From the NCBI RefSeq assembly GCF_900109915.1, contig NZ_FOBU01000002.1, positions 1,195,170 through 1,259,169 on the forward strand: a stretch of DNA of 64,000 bases. The letters run 5' to 3'. This stretch comes from Luteibacter sp. UNCMF331Sha3.1 (GTDB lineage: Bacteria > Pseudomonadota > Gammaproteobacteria > Xanthomonadales > Rhodanobacteraceae). The notes under the pieces are model-generated. The model saw only the letters and a program-made list of their open reading frames with translations. It was not told the DNA's origin and did no database searches. Numbering within the stretch: position 1 is the stretch's first letter; each line of letters starts with the position of its first letter. Made by a program: the position numbers and the translations under genes. Shown piece by piece: positions 26,228-35,243 of this stretch.

Positions 26228-27307
26228 ATGCACCGAGGTGCTCCCGTGTCTGCTGTCATTGATCTCCCTGCCGCACCCGCGCGGCGCATTGGTTCGCGAA
26301 AACTCATTGCCGGAGGGGTCATCGGCCTCGCGCTGGTCGGCTACGGGGTCCACTGGTGGACAACGGGTCGCTTCATCCAGGATACGGACGACGCTTATGT
26401 CGGCGGTGATACGACGGTGGTCGGGTCCAAGGTCTCCGGCTATATCGAAAAAATCCTCGTGACCGACAATCAGGTTGTCCGTCGGGGTGACCTGCTGGTG
26501 CAGATTGACGACCGCGACTACAAGGCGGCTGTTGCCCGGGCGGAAGCATCGGTGGCGGCACAGGAGGCGGCGCTCCATAACCTTGACGCCACGGCTGAAC
26601 TGCAGCGCAGCGTTATCGCTGAAGCGCAGGCGGGGGTCGCGGCAGCGCGCGCCGAAGCCACGCGCGCAAAGCTCGATGACGCCCGCTACAGCGAGTTGTC
26701 CGGTCGTTCTGCGGTATCCATCGAGAGCGCCCAGCGCGCCCGCGCCACCTTTCAGACCGCCCGGGCGGCGACCGACAAGGCGTCGGCGGCTGCGGCCGCG
26801 GCAAAGAGCCAGCTCGACGTCATCGACACGCAGCGCGGTCAGGTTCGTGCTGCGCTAGCGTCTGCCACTGCGGAACTCGACCTTGCGCGTTTGAACCTTT
26901 CGTACACCCAGCTTCGTGCCCCGATGGATGGCACGATTGGCAATCGCCGGGCCCGCGTGGGCACGTACGCCAACGCGGCGAGCCCCATGCTGGTTGTCGT
27001 CCCCGCCCATGGCCTTTGGGTGGACGCCAACTTCAAGGAAGACCAGCTTTCGCGGATGAAAGTCGGCCAAGCGGTCGATGTCCGAGCCGACGTTATGCCG
27101 GACCGCCATTTCCGCGGCCACATCGCCTCGCTCGCTCCGGCCACGGGTTCGCAGTTCAGCGTACTGCCGCCGGAGAACGCCACCGGCAACTTCACGAAGA
27201 TCGTCCAGCGCGTGCCCGTCCGTGTCGTGCTCGACGGCGCCGACGGTGACCTCGGTGTGCTGCGCCCCGGCTTGTCGGTCACGGCGACGGTGGACACCAA
27301 ACAATGA
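26228..27307 (+). CDS. EmrA-like membrane-fusion adaptor
   Basis: About 359 residues with one N-terminal anchor (LIAGGVIGLALVGYGVHW). It shows the EmrA opening QDTDDAYVGGDTTVVGSKVSGYI, the lipoyl half VTDNQVVRRGDLLVQIDDRDY, a long Ala/Arg coiled coil (about residues 100-210), the second lipoyl half LRAPMDGTIGNRRARVGTY and VDANFKEDQLSRMKVGQ. It links EmrB to an outer-membrane duct. Two starts are possible: ATG 26228, or GTG 26246, which has a well-spaced GAGGTG; the GTG may be the true one. The gene overlaps the EmrB gene by four bases (ATGA). Confidence 0.92.
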   Translation: MHRGAPVSAVIDLPAAPARRIGSRKLIAGGVIGLALVGYGVHWWTTGRFIQDTDDAYVGGDTTVVGSKVSGYIEKILVTDNQVVRRGDLLVQIDDRDYKAAVARAEASVAAQEAALHNLDATAELQRSVIAEAQAGVAAARAEATRAKLDDARYSELSGRSAVSIESAQRARATFQTARAATDKASAAAAAAKSQLDVIDTQRGQVRAALASATAELDLARLNLSYTQLRAPMDGTIGNRRARVGTYANAASPMLVVVPAHGLWVDANFKEDQLSRMKVGQAVDVRADVMPDRHFRGHIASLAPATGSQFSVLPPENATGNFTKIVQRVPVRVVLDGADGDLGVLRPGLSVTATVDTKQ

Positions 27308-28842
27308 ACGCCATGGCCCACCTCAGCCAGAAGCAAAAGCTCTTTGCCTTCGCGACGATGTGCGTGGGCATGTTCATCGCGCTTCTCGACATCCAGATCG
27401 TCGCCGCCTCCCTCCGCGACATCGGCGGTGGCCTGTCGGCTGGTGCCGATGACACCGCCTGGGTGCAGACCAGCTACCTCATCGCCGAGATTGTGGTCAT
27501 TCCGCTATCGGGCTGGCTGTCGCGCGTGCTGTCCACACGCTGGCTGTTTGCCATCTCCGCCGCCGGTTTTACCCTGACCAGCCTTCTCTGCGGGCTCGCC
27601 TGGGACATCCAGAGCATGATCGTGTTCCGCGCGGCGCAGGGCTTCCTCGGTGGGTCGATGATCCCGCTGGTCTTCACTACGGTATTCGTCTTTTTCGAGG
27701 GAAAGCAGCGCGTGGTGGCGGCAGCGACGATAGGTGCCCTCGCGTCCCTCGCGCCGACCATTGGTCCTGCGCTCGGCGGCTGGATCACCGACAACTTCTC
27801 CTGGCACTGGCTGTTTTTCATCAACCTCATCCCGGGCGTCTTCGTCACCGTTGTCGTGCCCATGCTGGTAAAAATCGACGAGCCGGATTTCTCGCTTCTG
27901 AAAACGGGTGACTGGGCGGGTATCGCCCTCATCGCGATGTTCCTCGGCTGCCTTGAATATACGCTCGAAGAAGGCCCGCGCTGGAACTGGCTGGAAGACG
28001 ATGTCATCCGCACCACGTTTTACATCACGGTGGTTTCCGGTGTGCTCTTCGTCTGGCGTGGGCTGACCGCGGCCCATCCGGTCGTCGACCTCCGGGCACT
28101 GAAGGACCGCAATTTCCTCCTTGGCTGCATCTTTTCCTTTGTCACGGGCATCGGTCTCTTCGGCACCATCTACCTGACCCCATTGTTCCTCGGTCGCGTC
28201 GAAGGCTACAGCGCGCTGCAGATCGGTCAGGCGGTCTTTTCCACGGGCATCTTCCAGATCCTCTCCATCCCTGTTTACGCCATCCTCGCCAACCGTGTCG
28301 ACCTTCGCTGGTTGCTCATGTTCGGTCTGGCGCTCTTTGCCATCTCGATGTTCGAGTTCACGCCCATCACCCATGACTGGAGTGGAACGGAACTGCTCTT
28401 CCCGCAGGCGCTCCGAGGCATCGCCCAGCAGATGTCGGTGCCGCCCGTCGTCACCCTGACCCTTGGCGCACTTCCGCCGTCCCGTTTGAAGCAGGCATCG
28501 GGGCTCTTCAACCTGATGCGGAACCTTGGCGGCGCAATGGGCATTGCGGGCTGTGCCACCGTCCTCAATGACCGTACCAATCTCCACTTCCTTCGCCTGG
28601 CCGAACATCTCAATCCGACCAACGAGGCGATGAACAACTTTCTTTCTGGCATCGACCAGGGCGCCGAGACTTCGACGATGGCGCTGCGCAGCCTCTGGCA
28701 GCTGACTTACCGCGAGGCCCAGACCATGACCTACTCCGATGCCTTCTTCTCCATCATGGTGTGCTTTGTCATCGCCACGGTTCTCGTGCCGCTGATGCGC
28801 AAGGTCGCCGCCCCCACAGGACCCTCCGCCGATGCGCACTAA
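27304..28842 (+). CDS. emrB: DHA2-family multidrug exporter (EmrB-like)
   Basis: A 512-residue major-facilitator protein with 14 expected membrane helices. The N-terminus has MCVGMFIALLDIQIVAASLRDIGGGL, the DHA2 motif, followed by DDTAWVQTSYLIAEIVVIPLSGWLSR and GASLAPTIGPALGGWI-like motif C (ASLAPTIGPALGGWITDNFSWHWLFFINLIPG). These are typical of EmrB, a proton antiporter for hydrophobic uncouplers, nalidixic acid and the like. It overlaps the adaptor gene by four bases and the outer-membrane factor gene by eleven. Together with the downstream TetR gene this forms a self-contained inducible efflux unit. Confidence 0.93.
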   Translation: MNAMAHLSQKQKLFAFATMCVGMFIALLDIQIVAASLRDIGGGLSAGADDTAWVQTSYLIAEIVVIPLSGWLSRVLSTRWLFAISAAGFTLTSLLCGLAWDIQSMIVFRAAQGFLGGSMIPLVFTTVFVFFEGKQRVVAAATIGALASLAPTIGPALGGWITDNFSWHWLFFINLIPGVFVTVVVPMLVKIDEPDFSLLKTGDWAGIALIAMFLGCLEYTLEEGPRWNWLEDDVIRTTFYITVVSGVLFVWRGLTAAHPVVDLRALKDRNFLLGCIFSFVTGIGLFGTIYLTPLFLGRVEGYSALQIGQAVFSTGIFQILSIPVYAILANRVDLRWLLMFGLALFAISMFEFTPITHDWSGTELLFPQALRGIAQQMSVPPVVTLTLGALPPSRLKQASGLFNLMRNLGGAMGIAGCATVLNDRTNLHFLRLAEHLNPTNEAMNNFLSGIDQGAETSTMALRSLWQLTYREAQTMTYSDAFFSIMVCFVIATVLVPLMRKVAAPTGPSADAH

Positions 28843-30286
28843 ACTCATTCCCCTCGTGGTTGTCCTTGGCCTTGCCGGTTGCACGGTTGGTCCCGACTAC
28901 GTCAAACCCGACGTGCAGGCAGCCACGAGCTGGCACAACGAGGCCGATCTCCAGGCAAGAAAGGCCAGCCCCGCACCGGCGCTCGACGAGTGGTGGAAGG
29001 GTTTCGATGACCCGGAACTGGTGACCATCGTCTCGCGGGTCCTTGATCAGAATCTCGATCTGGCAGCATCGGCCGCTCGCGTCGACCAGGCCCGGGCAAC
29101 CGTCGAACACGCCCATGCCGGGCGCCTTCCCCAAGGCTCGGTTGATGGATCGGTGGCGCGGTCGCGTCAGAGCGAGCGAGCACCCATCGGCAAGATAGCC
29201 TCGAATTTCCCTGGTTATGACCGCAACCAGACGTTCGAGGAGATCGGCGCTGGTGCAAGCTGGGAGCTTGACCTTGCAGGCGGCCTGCGCAGGGGCGAAG
29301 AGGCGGCGCGGGATGAGTTCGCCGCTGCCGAAGCGACGCATGCGGGCGTGCGCGTGTCCCTTGCGGCCGAGGCGGCCGATGCGTACTTCCGGGTGCGCGG
29401 TGCCCAGACCCGCATCCGCATCGCTGAAGATCAAATCAAGAATGAGCAAGGTCTCGTCGACCTCGTCAACTTGCGCACGGGCAAGGGGCTTGGCACGGCA
29501 CGTGAATCGGCCCAGGCCGAAGCGCTTCTCTTGCAAGCCAAGGCAACCATTCCGCCGCTGAGGGCCGAGCTCGACATCCAGCTCAACCGCCTCGACGTGC
29601 TCATGGGTGCCGCCCCCGGTACTTATGCCGCGGAAATCCTCGGCGACAAGGGGGTTTTCTCCGTGCCAACCATCGTCGCCGCAGGTGGGCCGGCATCCTT
29701 GCTTCGCCGTCGCCCGGACGTCATCGCTGCCGAGCGGACCCTCGCGGCGAGCAATGCAAGGATTGGCGTTGCGCTCGCTGAGTATTATCCGTCGGTGTCG
29801 CTCTCCTCGTTGCTCGGCTTTGCCTCCCTCGACACGGGAAAGCTCTTTACCGGTTCGGCGTTGCAACCGCAGGCAGCACTTGGACTGCACTGGCGCCTGT
29901 TCGATTTCGGTCGTGTGGACGCGGAGGTCAAGCAGGCCAGGGGTGCCAACGCCGAGGCTCTGGCCAACTACCGGGGTGCGATGCTTAGAGCGACGGAGGA
30001 CGTCGAAAACGCGATCGTCAGCCTGTCCCAGCTTGAGGCACAGCATGCGATGCTCACAGACGAGGTCAACGCCCATGTGCGTGCACGAGACGCAGCGCAG
30101 GATGCCTACACGGGTGGTGCCGTGAGCCTCATCGAAGTGCTCGACGAAGATCGCCAGCTCCTGGCTGCACGTGATCTCCTTGCCCGCGTTCATACCGATG
30201 ATGCCCGCTCGGCCGTCGCAGCCTTCCGTGCCCTTGGTGGTGGTTGGAATGCGCCGGCAGGGGATTCGGTCGCCGCCGGTCCGTGA
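28832..30286 (+). CDS. efflux outer-membrane lipoprotein (NodT-type) of the EmrAB operon
   Basis: A 484-residue TolC-superfamily channel. The lipobox is VVLGLAGCTVG; then VGPDYVKPDV, WWKGFDDPELVTIV, WELDLAGGLRRGEEAARD and LLRRRPDVIAAERTLAASNARIGVALAEYYPSV(first parts) as in NodT proteins. It overlaps the EmrB gene by eleven bases and ends just before the TetR start (the stop and the ribosome site GAGGTG overlap). It should give the EmrAB pump its own exit duct. Confidence 0.92.
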   Translation: MRTKLIPLVVVLGLAGCTVGPDYVKPDVQAATSWHNEADLQARKASPAPALDEWWKGFDDPELVTIVSRVLDQNLDLAASAARVDQARATVEHAHAGRLPQGSVDGSVARSRQSERAPIGKIASNFPGYDRNQTFEEIGAGASWELDLAGGLRRGEEAARDEFAAAEATHAGVRVSLAAEAADAYFRVRGAQTRIRIAEDQIKNEQGLVDLVNLRTGKGLGTARESAQAEALLLQAKATIPPLRAELDIQLNRLDVLMGAAPGTYAAEILGDKGVFSVPTIVAAGGPASLLRRRPDVIAAERTLAASNARIGVALAEYYPSVSLSSLLGFASLDTGKLFTGSALQPQAALGLHWRLFDFGRVDAEVKQARGANAEALANYRGAMLRATEDVENAIVSLSQLEAQHAMLTDEVNAHVRARDAAQDAYTGGAVSLIEVLDEDRQLLAARDLLARVHTDDARSAVAAFRALGGGWNAPAGDSVAAGP

Positions 30287-30294
30287 GGTGCGCC

Positions 30295-30873
30295 ATGCGC
30301 TATCCAAAAGACCAGCGGGAAAAGACCCGAAAGCACATCGTCAGCACGGCAGCGCGGCGCTTTCGCGCCCACGGCCTTGAGGAAGGCATTGCGTCAATCA
30401 TGCAAGCGGCCGGTCTGACGAACGGCGCCTTCTCGAACCACTTCGCATCCAAGCACGAGCTCATCAAAGCGGCCCTCGACCACGCCATGCAAGAGCGTGT
30501 CGACCGGCTCAATGGCCACATCGTCTCGGGGCGGGGAGTCGAGGGACTTTTGCGTGGCTACTTCTCCCGCCACCACCGGGATGGTCCCGCGGACGGATGC
30601 GCGACGTCGAGCCTTGCCGGGGAGATTGCCCGGCAGCCGACCGGATTGCGTGAGGCGTTCACGGGCGGTGTGACGGGCTTTGTCGAGCTGCTTGCCCGCC
30701 AATGGCCGACGCTCGAATCGCAGGCGGCCCGGCACCGCGCACTGGCCCTCTACGGGCTGATGGCTGGCACCCTGCAGGTGGCCCGAGCCACCGACGACGA
30801 GGCGCTCTCACGCGAGGTTCTGGATGCAGGCCTCGCTGCCGCCCTCCGCCTCGCCGAAGACCCGCAGGGCTGA
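30295..30873 (+). CDS. TetR-family repressor of the EmrAB operon (probable)
   Basis: A 192-residue regulator. The N-terminal helix-turn-helix reads KTRKHIVSTAARRFRAHGL and then IMQAAGLTNGAFSNHFASKHELI, the TetR pattern (G-x-T-x-G-x-x-Y/F-x-H-F). The C-terminal half is a ligand-binding helical bundle (LLRGYFSRHHRDGPADGC; GFVELLARQW). GAGGTGC precedes the ATG, eight bases after the channel stop, so it is the last gene of the efflux operon and probably represses its own operon in the absence of a toxic ligand. A candidate AAGC-N5-GCTT site lies at about 26173-26185, ahead of the first gene. Confidence 0.87.
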   Translation: MRYPKDQREKTRKHIVSTAARRFRAHGLEEGIASIMQAAGLTNGAFSNHFASKHELIKAALDHAMQERVDRLNGHIVSGRGVEGLLRGYFSRHHRDGPADGCATSSLAGEIARQPTGLREAFTGGVTGFVELLARQWPTLESQAARHRALALYGLMAGTLQVARATDDEALSREVLDAGLAAALRLAEDPQG

Positions 30874-31391
30874 AGGGCACGCGTGCTGCAGGTCGGGGTT
30901 AGCGGGGGGGGGCCTGAGCCCGTGCTCCGGTGAAAGCTCCTCGTTCGGCGCTGCGCGACACCTGCGCGATCCTGCATGGCACAGTTTTCGGCAACAGTAT
31001 TGGTTTCCTGCTATTCGAGGCGGGGGCTCTGGCTTAGGTTTATCGCACCGCCCGCAGCCCTGAGCGCGCATGGTCCCGGCGAGAGCCGATGCCGCGCTTC
31101 CCGTTTCAGATCTAATTCCCATTTGGGCCGGGCGGTACTCGCTCCGTGTGCCGGATGCTCGCGGTCGGCCATGCGAACGATGACGAAATCATGTCTTCCC
31201 AGCGCGTTTCGAGTCGCCAGCGCCAAGCGTCCGCGGTCAAACCTTTGCCGGAAAATGTCGAATTTCTGCGAATGGACAGCGGAAACACGAGCGAAGATTC
31301 AAGACCGTCAGTCGACTTTGACCGCATCGTCGATCCTGCACGAATGACCACCCCGCTTGTCGCCAAGCCGATCTGACTTCAAGGCCACAGC
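30874..31391. other. intergenic region before the malic enzyme gene
   Basis: No gene is supported in these 518 bases; short open frames lack ribosome sites and family features. It contains a run of nine G at 30904-30912 and must carry the promoter of the malic enzyme-AEC operon. I see no clear terminator after the TetR gene. Confidence 0.6.
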
Positions 31392-33020
31392 ATGACCAGT
31401 GATACGACGGGCTACGGCCTCCTGCGGAATCCTCGCCTGAATCGCGGCACGGCGTTCTCGCTCGACGAGCGCCGGCGTCTCGGCCTCGAGGGTCTTCTGC
31501 CGCCCGCACCAAGTTCTCTCATGCACCAGGTCGCCCGCATACACATGGAGCTCTCGCACCTGCCGACGGACCTGCTGAAATACCTGTTGCTGTCCGACCT
31601 CCAGGCCCGCAATGAGACGCTCTACTACGCCGTCCTGATGTCGGACCCGGCAACGTTCATGCCCGTCGTCTACACCCCCACCGTGGGCGAGGCGTGCCAG
31701 AAGTTCGACCACATCTTCCGCGCGGCGCGCGGCGTCTACCTGCCGATCACGGCGCGGGGCAGGATCAGGCAACTGCTCGCACAGTGGCCCGTGGCAGACG
31801 TACGTTTCATCGTGGTCACCGACGGCGAGCGCATCCTCGGCCTCGGTGACTTGGGTGTCGGCGGAATGGGCATCCCTATCGGTAAGCTGTCGTTGTATAC
31901 GGCTTGCGCTGGCGTGCCACCTGAAGTCTGCCTGCCGGTGACTCTCGACGTTGGTACCAACAACGCAGAGCTTCGGGATGATCCGCTCTACCTCGGCCTG
32001 CGTCAGGGTCGCGTGCGTGGCGCCGAATACGATGCGTTCATCGACGAGTTCGTCGAGACGGTAGCGGACTTGCATCCGCGCTGCTGCATCCAGTGGGAGG
32101 ATTTTGCCAACATCAACGCGGTGCCCATCCTTGCGCGCTACCGGGACGCGGTGTGCACCTACAACGACGATATCCAGGGCACGGCAGCCATCGCACTCGC
32201 CGGTCTGTATGGCGCCCTTCGCATCACCAACCAATCGCTCGCCGACCAGCGTGTGCTCTTCCTCGGTGCCGGCTCGGCGGCCACCGGCATCGCCGAGCTC
32301 ATCAGCCAGGCCATGGTGCTCGAAGGCGTTCCCCTTGCCGAGGCGCGTTCCCGAAACATCCTCTTCGACGTCAATGGTCTCGTCATACATTCACGAACGG
32401 ACGTCGCGCCATTCCAGGCAGTCTTCGCCATTGAACATGCGCCCATCGCGGACTTCGCCGAGGCAGTCCGCGTTCTTCGCCCGACTGCCATCATTGGCGT
32501 GAGTACCGTGCCCAAGCTGTTCAACCAGTCGGTGATCGAGGCGATGACCGAGGTCAACCAGCGGCCCATCATCTTTCCGTACTCCAACCCCACGTCGCGC
32601 TCGGAGTGCACGGCCGAGGAGGCATATCGTTGGTCGAAGGGCAGGGCGGTGTTTGCCTCCGGCAGCCCGTTCCCACCCGTCACCGTCGAAGGCCAGGAGT
32701 TCGTGCCCGGGCAGGGGAACAACGTCTACATCTTTCCCGCCATGGGCATGGCCGTGTATGCGACCGAAGCCACGCGCGTGACCGACGCCATGTTCATCGT
32801 CGCCGCCCGAGCCGTCGCGGCACTCGTGACCGACGGTAGCCTTGCCACGGGTCTGATCTACCCGCCGCAAAGTGACATCCTCGAAGCGTCTCTCGAAGTG
32901 GCCGCCGCGATAGCCGACCATATCTTCGATCACGGTCTGGCCCGCGTCCCCCGTTTTGCAGACACCAGGGCGGCCATTCGCGAGCGGGCATACCGGCCCG
33001 AATACCGGTCGCTGATCTGA
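31392..33020 (+). CDS. maeA: NAD-dependent malic enzyme
   Basis: A 542-residue enzyme that oxidatively decarboxylates malate to pyruvate and CO2. The N-terminus GYGLLRNPRLNRGTAFS is the SfcA/MaeA signature. The malic domain has PVVYTPTVGEACQKF (catalytic Tyr), the catalytic Lys region RILGLGDLGVGGMGIPIGKL, the metal site WEDFANINA and the Asp in TYNDDIQGTAA; the Rossmann motif is LFLGAGSAATGIAELI, and PYSNPTSRSECTAEEAY is the usual NAD-site region. The length is standard. The gene overlaps the AEC transporter gene (TGATG), so malate or related acid transport and oxidation are coupled. Confidence 0.96.
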   Translation: MTSDTTGYGLLRNPRLNRGTAFSLDERRRLGLEGLLPPAPSSLMHQVARIHMELSHLPTDLLKYLLLSDLQARNETLYYAVLMSDPATFMPVVYTPTVGEACQKFDHIFRAARGVYLPITARGRIRQLLAQWPVADVRFIVVTDGERILGLGDLGVGGMGIPIGKLSLYTACAGVPPEVCLPVTLDVGTNNAELRDDPLYLGLRQGRVRGAEYDAFIDEFVETVADLHPRCCIQWEDFANINAVPILARYRDAVCTYNDDIQGTAAIALAGLYGALRITNQSLADQRVLFLGAGSAATGIAELISQAMVLEGVPLAEARSRNILFDVNGLVIHSRTDVAPFQAVFAIEHAPIADFAEAVRVLRPTAIIGVSTVPKLFNQSVIEAMTEVNQRPIIFPYSNPTSRSECTAEEAYRWSKGRAVFASGSPFPPVTVEGQEFVPGQGNNVYIFPAMGMAVYATEATRVTDAMFIVAARAVAALVTDGSLATGLIYPPQSDILEASLEVAAAIADHIFDHGLARVPRFADTRAAIRERAYRPEYRSLI

Positions 33021-33952
33021 TGGGGGCCCTGATTGTCAGCGCGTTGGGGCCGATTGTCTTTGTTATCGGTCTTGGATGGCTCGCGGGCGTGCGCGGCTTG
33101 ATGCCGGAGGGTGCCGGGCCCGCGCTTGCGCGCTTCGTCGTCTACTTTGCCCTTCCCATCAATCTGTTCGTCGCCGCTGCGACCTCGGACCCTGGAAAGC
33201 TCTTCCATCCGCTGTTTCTCCTCGCCCTCGGCAGTGGCCTGGTTGGATTGTATGTCGTCGGCTGGCTGGTGAGCCGGTATGTGTTTCGGAGGCGTGGCGC
33301 GGAGGCCGCCCTTCAGGCGCTCGCCTGCTCGTTTCCAAACATGGCCTATTGCGGGCCGCCGGTGCTCATCGCCGCGGCAGGTCAGGCGGGCTTGCTCGCG
33401 GTCGTCGCCGGCAACCTGTTCGTTTGTCTTATCACGGTGCCGGTCACCCTTGTTGCCATCGCCGGGCACCGGGACGGGGAGGGCCGCGGCGTTGGCGCAG
33501 CGCTCGTCCATGCCGTTGGCCAGCCCCTCGTTTTTCTCCCCGTCGCAGGCACGTTCGTATCCGTGCTGGGCTTCCGACTGTCTCCCATCGTCCTTCAGGC
33601 TGCCGATGAAATCGGCCGCACGGCAGCGGGTGTGGCGCTCTTTGCCCTTGGCCTCGTGTTGTCCCACACGCGTCCGAGCCTGACCCGCGCCATCGCCACC
33701 AACGTTCTTCTCAAGAACGTTCTCCAGCCCGCCCTCATATTTGGTGTCGGATTCGCTGTCGGCCTGCATGGCCCCCTATTGAAGATGGCCTTTCTCACCG
33801 GTGTGCTCCCGTCTGCCACCGAGGTGTCCGCTCTCTCGGCCGCGCGCGGCGTGTATGTCCAGGAATCGGCGGCCACTACGCTCGCCAGCACGTTGTTTTC
33901 TGTCATCTCGATAACCGTGGGCCTCGCCGTGGCAGCCACGCTCGCGCCATGA
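33020..33952 (+). CDS. AEC-family transporter (malate/malonate-type permease)
   Basis: A 310-residue membrane protein of the auxin efflux carrier family with about ten membrane helices. It begins VSALGPIVFVIGLGWLAG, has ARFVVYFALPINLFVAA (the 'yv-P-a-lif' segment), a second half SFPNMAYCGPPVLIAAAG (N-x-g-y-x-g-P motif) and ends FLTGVLPSATEVSALSAA, all typical. The ATG shares one base with the malic enzyme stop. The pairing suggests uptake or release of a C3-C4 dicarboxylate that feeds the malic enzyme. Confidence 0.9.
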   Translation: MGALIVSALGPIVFVIGLGWLAGVRGLMPEGAGPALARFVVYFALPINLFVAAATSDPGKLFHPLFLLALGSGLVGLYVVGWLVSRYVFRRRGAEAALQALACSFPNMAYCGPPVLIAAAGQAGLLAVVAGNLFVCLITVPVTLVAIAGHRDGEGRGVGAALVHAVGQPLVFLPVAGTFVSVLGFRLSPIVLQAADEIGRTAAGVALFALGLVLSHTRPSLTRAIATNVLLKNVLQPALIFGVGFAVGLHGPLLKMAFLTGVLPSATEVSALSAARGVYVQESAATTLASTLFSVISITVGLAVAATLAP

Positions 33953-34061
33953 TTCCTGCTTCGGAACGTTGCGCGACGGTGCGTGCGTCGCGTGCAAGGC
34001 GGCGCACGATTTCATGGCTAGTGTGCGCGTGCCGTTCGGCACCCGTAGCGACAGAATGGAG

Positions 34062-34208
34062 TCAGGCGTCCTTCGCTTTCCGGCACCGCTCCGAGCAATA
34101 CCGCACCTGCTCCCAGTCGCGTGCCCATTTACGCCGCCAGGTGAACGGTAAGCCACAGCGGACGCAGATCTTCTGTGGCAACTCGGATTTCTTCTTCATG
34201 CGAGGCAT
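34062..34208 (-). CDS. DUF2256 small zinc-ribbon-like protein
   Basis: A 48-residue protein: [14 protein letters not shown], then [18 protein letters not shown] and YCSERCR. The two Cys pairs (C-x2-C and C-x3-C) and the WRRKWARDW centre match the small DUF2256 family, which often lies beside photolyase/cryptochrome-like genes and is likely a zinc-binding protein. No photolyase gene is adjacent here. The ATG has GAGGACG upstream; an internal ATG three codons in is possible. It lies between the AEC gene and the methyltransferase, read in the same direction as the latter. Confidence 0.88.
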   Translation of the reverse strand: MPRMKKKSELPQKICVRCGLPFTWRRKWARDWEQVRYCSERCRKAKDA

Positions 34209-34244
34209 GGTGCGTCCTCGGTCTGCCGCGAGTGTGCCGACGGC

Positions 34245-35087
34245 TCATGCATCGGCCACGATCAGCCACGCAGGCGCCCAGCTGTAATCGTAAAGGTGAG
34301 TGAACGACTGTACGCGATACCCGGCGTATTCGAGTTCCTTCCGCCACGCCGCGATCGGCTGCTCGAAGTTCGATGGTGTGGTCGTGCGCAGCTGTCCGAG
34401 CAGCATCGGCGCCAGGAAGCCACCGGCGACCAGAGGCGCATCGTTGCCATAGTCGCGTGCCGCGTTCTCGTAGCGGTGGGCCATGGACGCCAGCCGATCG
34501 CTCTCGCTGTCGAAGACGGGAACGTCGAATTCGACGATGGCGAGCCGCGACACATGGGCGCGCAGTCGCGTGAGCGCGTCGAGGCGTTCATCGGGTGCGA
34601 TGGACTGAAGCGCGAACGTCGACTGTGCGAGGTCCCAGTGCCGGGCAGGCGTTATGCGGGACAACCAGTCCTGCAGCGTCAGCGGCCATGCATCGCCTGC
34701 GGGGAGTTGGGGTCGCAGACGGTCGAGCAGGCCGGACGACGGCTCGACCACATCGACGGACCGTGGTACCCGGCGTGCCCGCTGCAACGCAGGCAAGAGC
34801 GCCATGCCGTCCCCTGCGCCGATGTCGAGCAACGCATCCACGCGCGGATCCTCGATCAGCGACGCCAGCGCGGTGCTCACCGCGTCGTAGAGCGCGGGGT
34901 TGCCGCCACCCCGAATGAAGACTTCGAACGCCCGGGGAGCGTCGTAGGCGTTGCGTTCGTCGCCGGACAGATTCTCGGCGAGGGCGGCCGCCATCAGCGA
35001 TCCGGCCTCGCGTGCGGCAGCGAGCGCGGACGTCGCATCGTCATGGGCGGACAATTGGTACAGGGCATCGGCAAGGGCATCGTGCAT
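34245..35087 (-). CDS. class I SAM-dependent methyltransferase
   Basis: About 280 residues. Motif I (DALLDIGAGDGMALL) and the acidic end of strand two (SVDVVEPSSGLLDRL) show SAM binding; strand four is WDLAQSTFALQSI. The N-terminal third is helical (LADALYQLSAHDDATSALAAA), and the C-terminal part ends YDYSWAPAWLIVADA. The substrate is not visible; the fold with an N-terminal helical cap suggests a small-molecule target. I take the ATG with AGGAT upstream rather than one six codons earlier. It is divergent from the sensor kinase at 35244. Confidence 0.82.
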   Translation of the reverse strand: MHDALADALYQLSAHDDATSALAAAREAGSLMAAALAENLSGDERNAYDAPRAFEVFIRGGGNPALYDAVSTALASLIEDPRVDALLDIGAGDGMALLPALQRARRVPRSVDVVEPSSGLLDRLRPQLPAGDAWPLTLQDWLSRITPARHWDLAQSTFALQSIAPDERLDALTRLRAHVSRLAIVEFDVPVFDSESDRLASMAHRYENAARDYGNDAPLVAGGFLAPMLLGQLRTTTPSNFEQPIAAWRKELEYAGYRVQSFTHLYDYSWAPAWLIVADA

Positions 35088-35243
35088 GGCCGCAATCCTA
35101 CGCATTGGCCGTGGGCGTGGGGAGTCTGGCGATGGTCTGCCCGATCCGCCATGCCCACGTCACACCCCTGCGACCATCCGGGTCATGGACGAAAGCGGCG
35201 GCGTGATGGCACTCTCGTGCTGCAAGCAAAGGGCATCGAACGC

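Noticed and set aside
27505-28884. A 459-codon minus-strand open frame opposite emrB.
   Set aside because: Low-complexity Glu/Arg/Gly product with no family; emrB is certain.
31146-31376. A 76-codon plus-strand open frame before the malic enzyme gene.
   Set aside because: GTG start without ribosome site, no recognisable domain, and codon use unlike neighbours.
34296-35243. In-frame N-terminal extension of the sensor kinase.
   Set aside because: It lies over the methyltransferase gene on the other strand and would hide the signal peptide that begins at the GTG.
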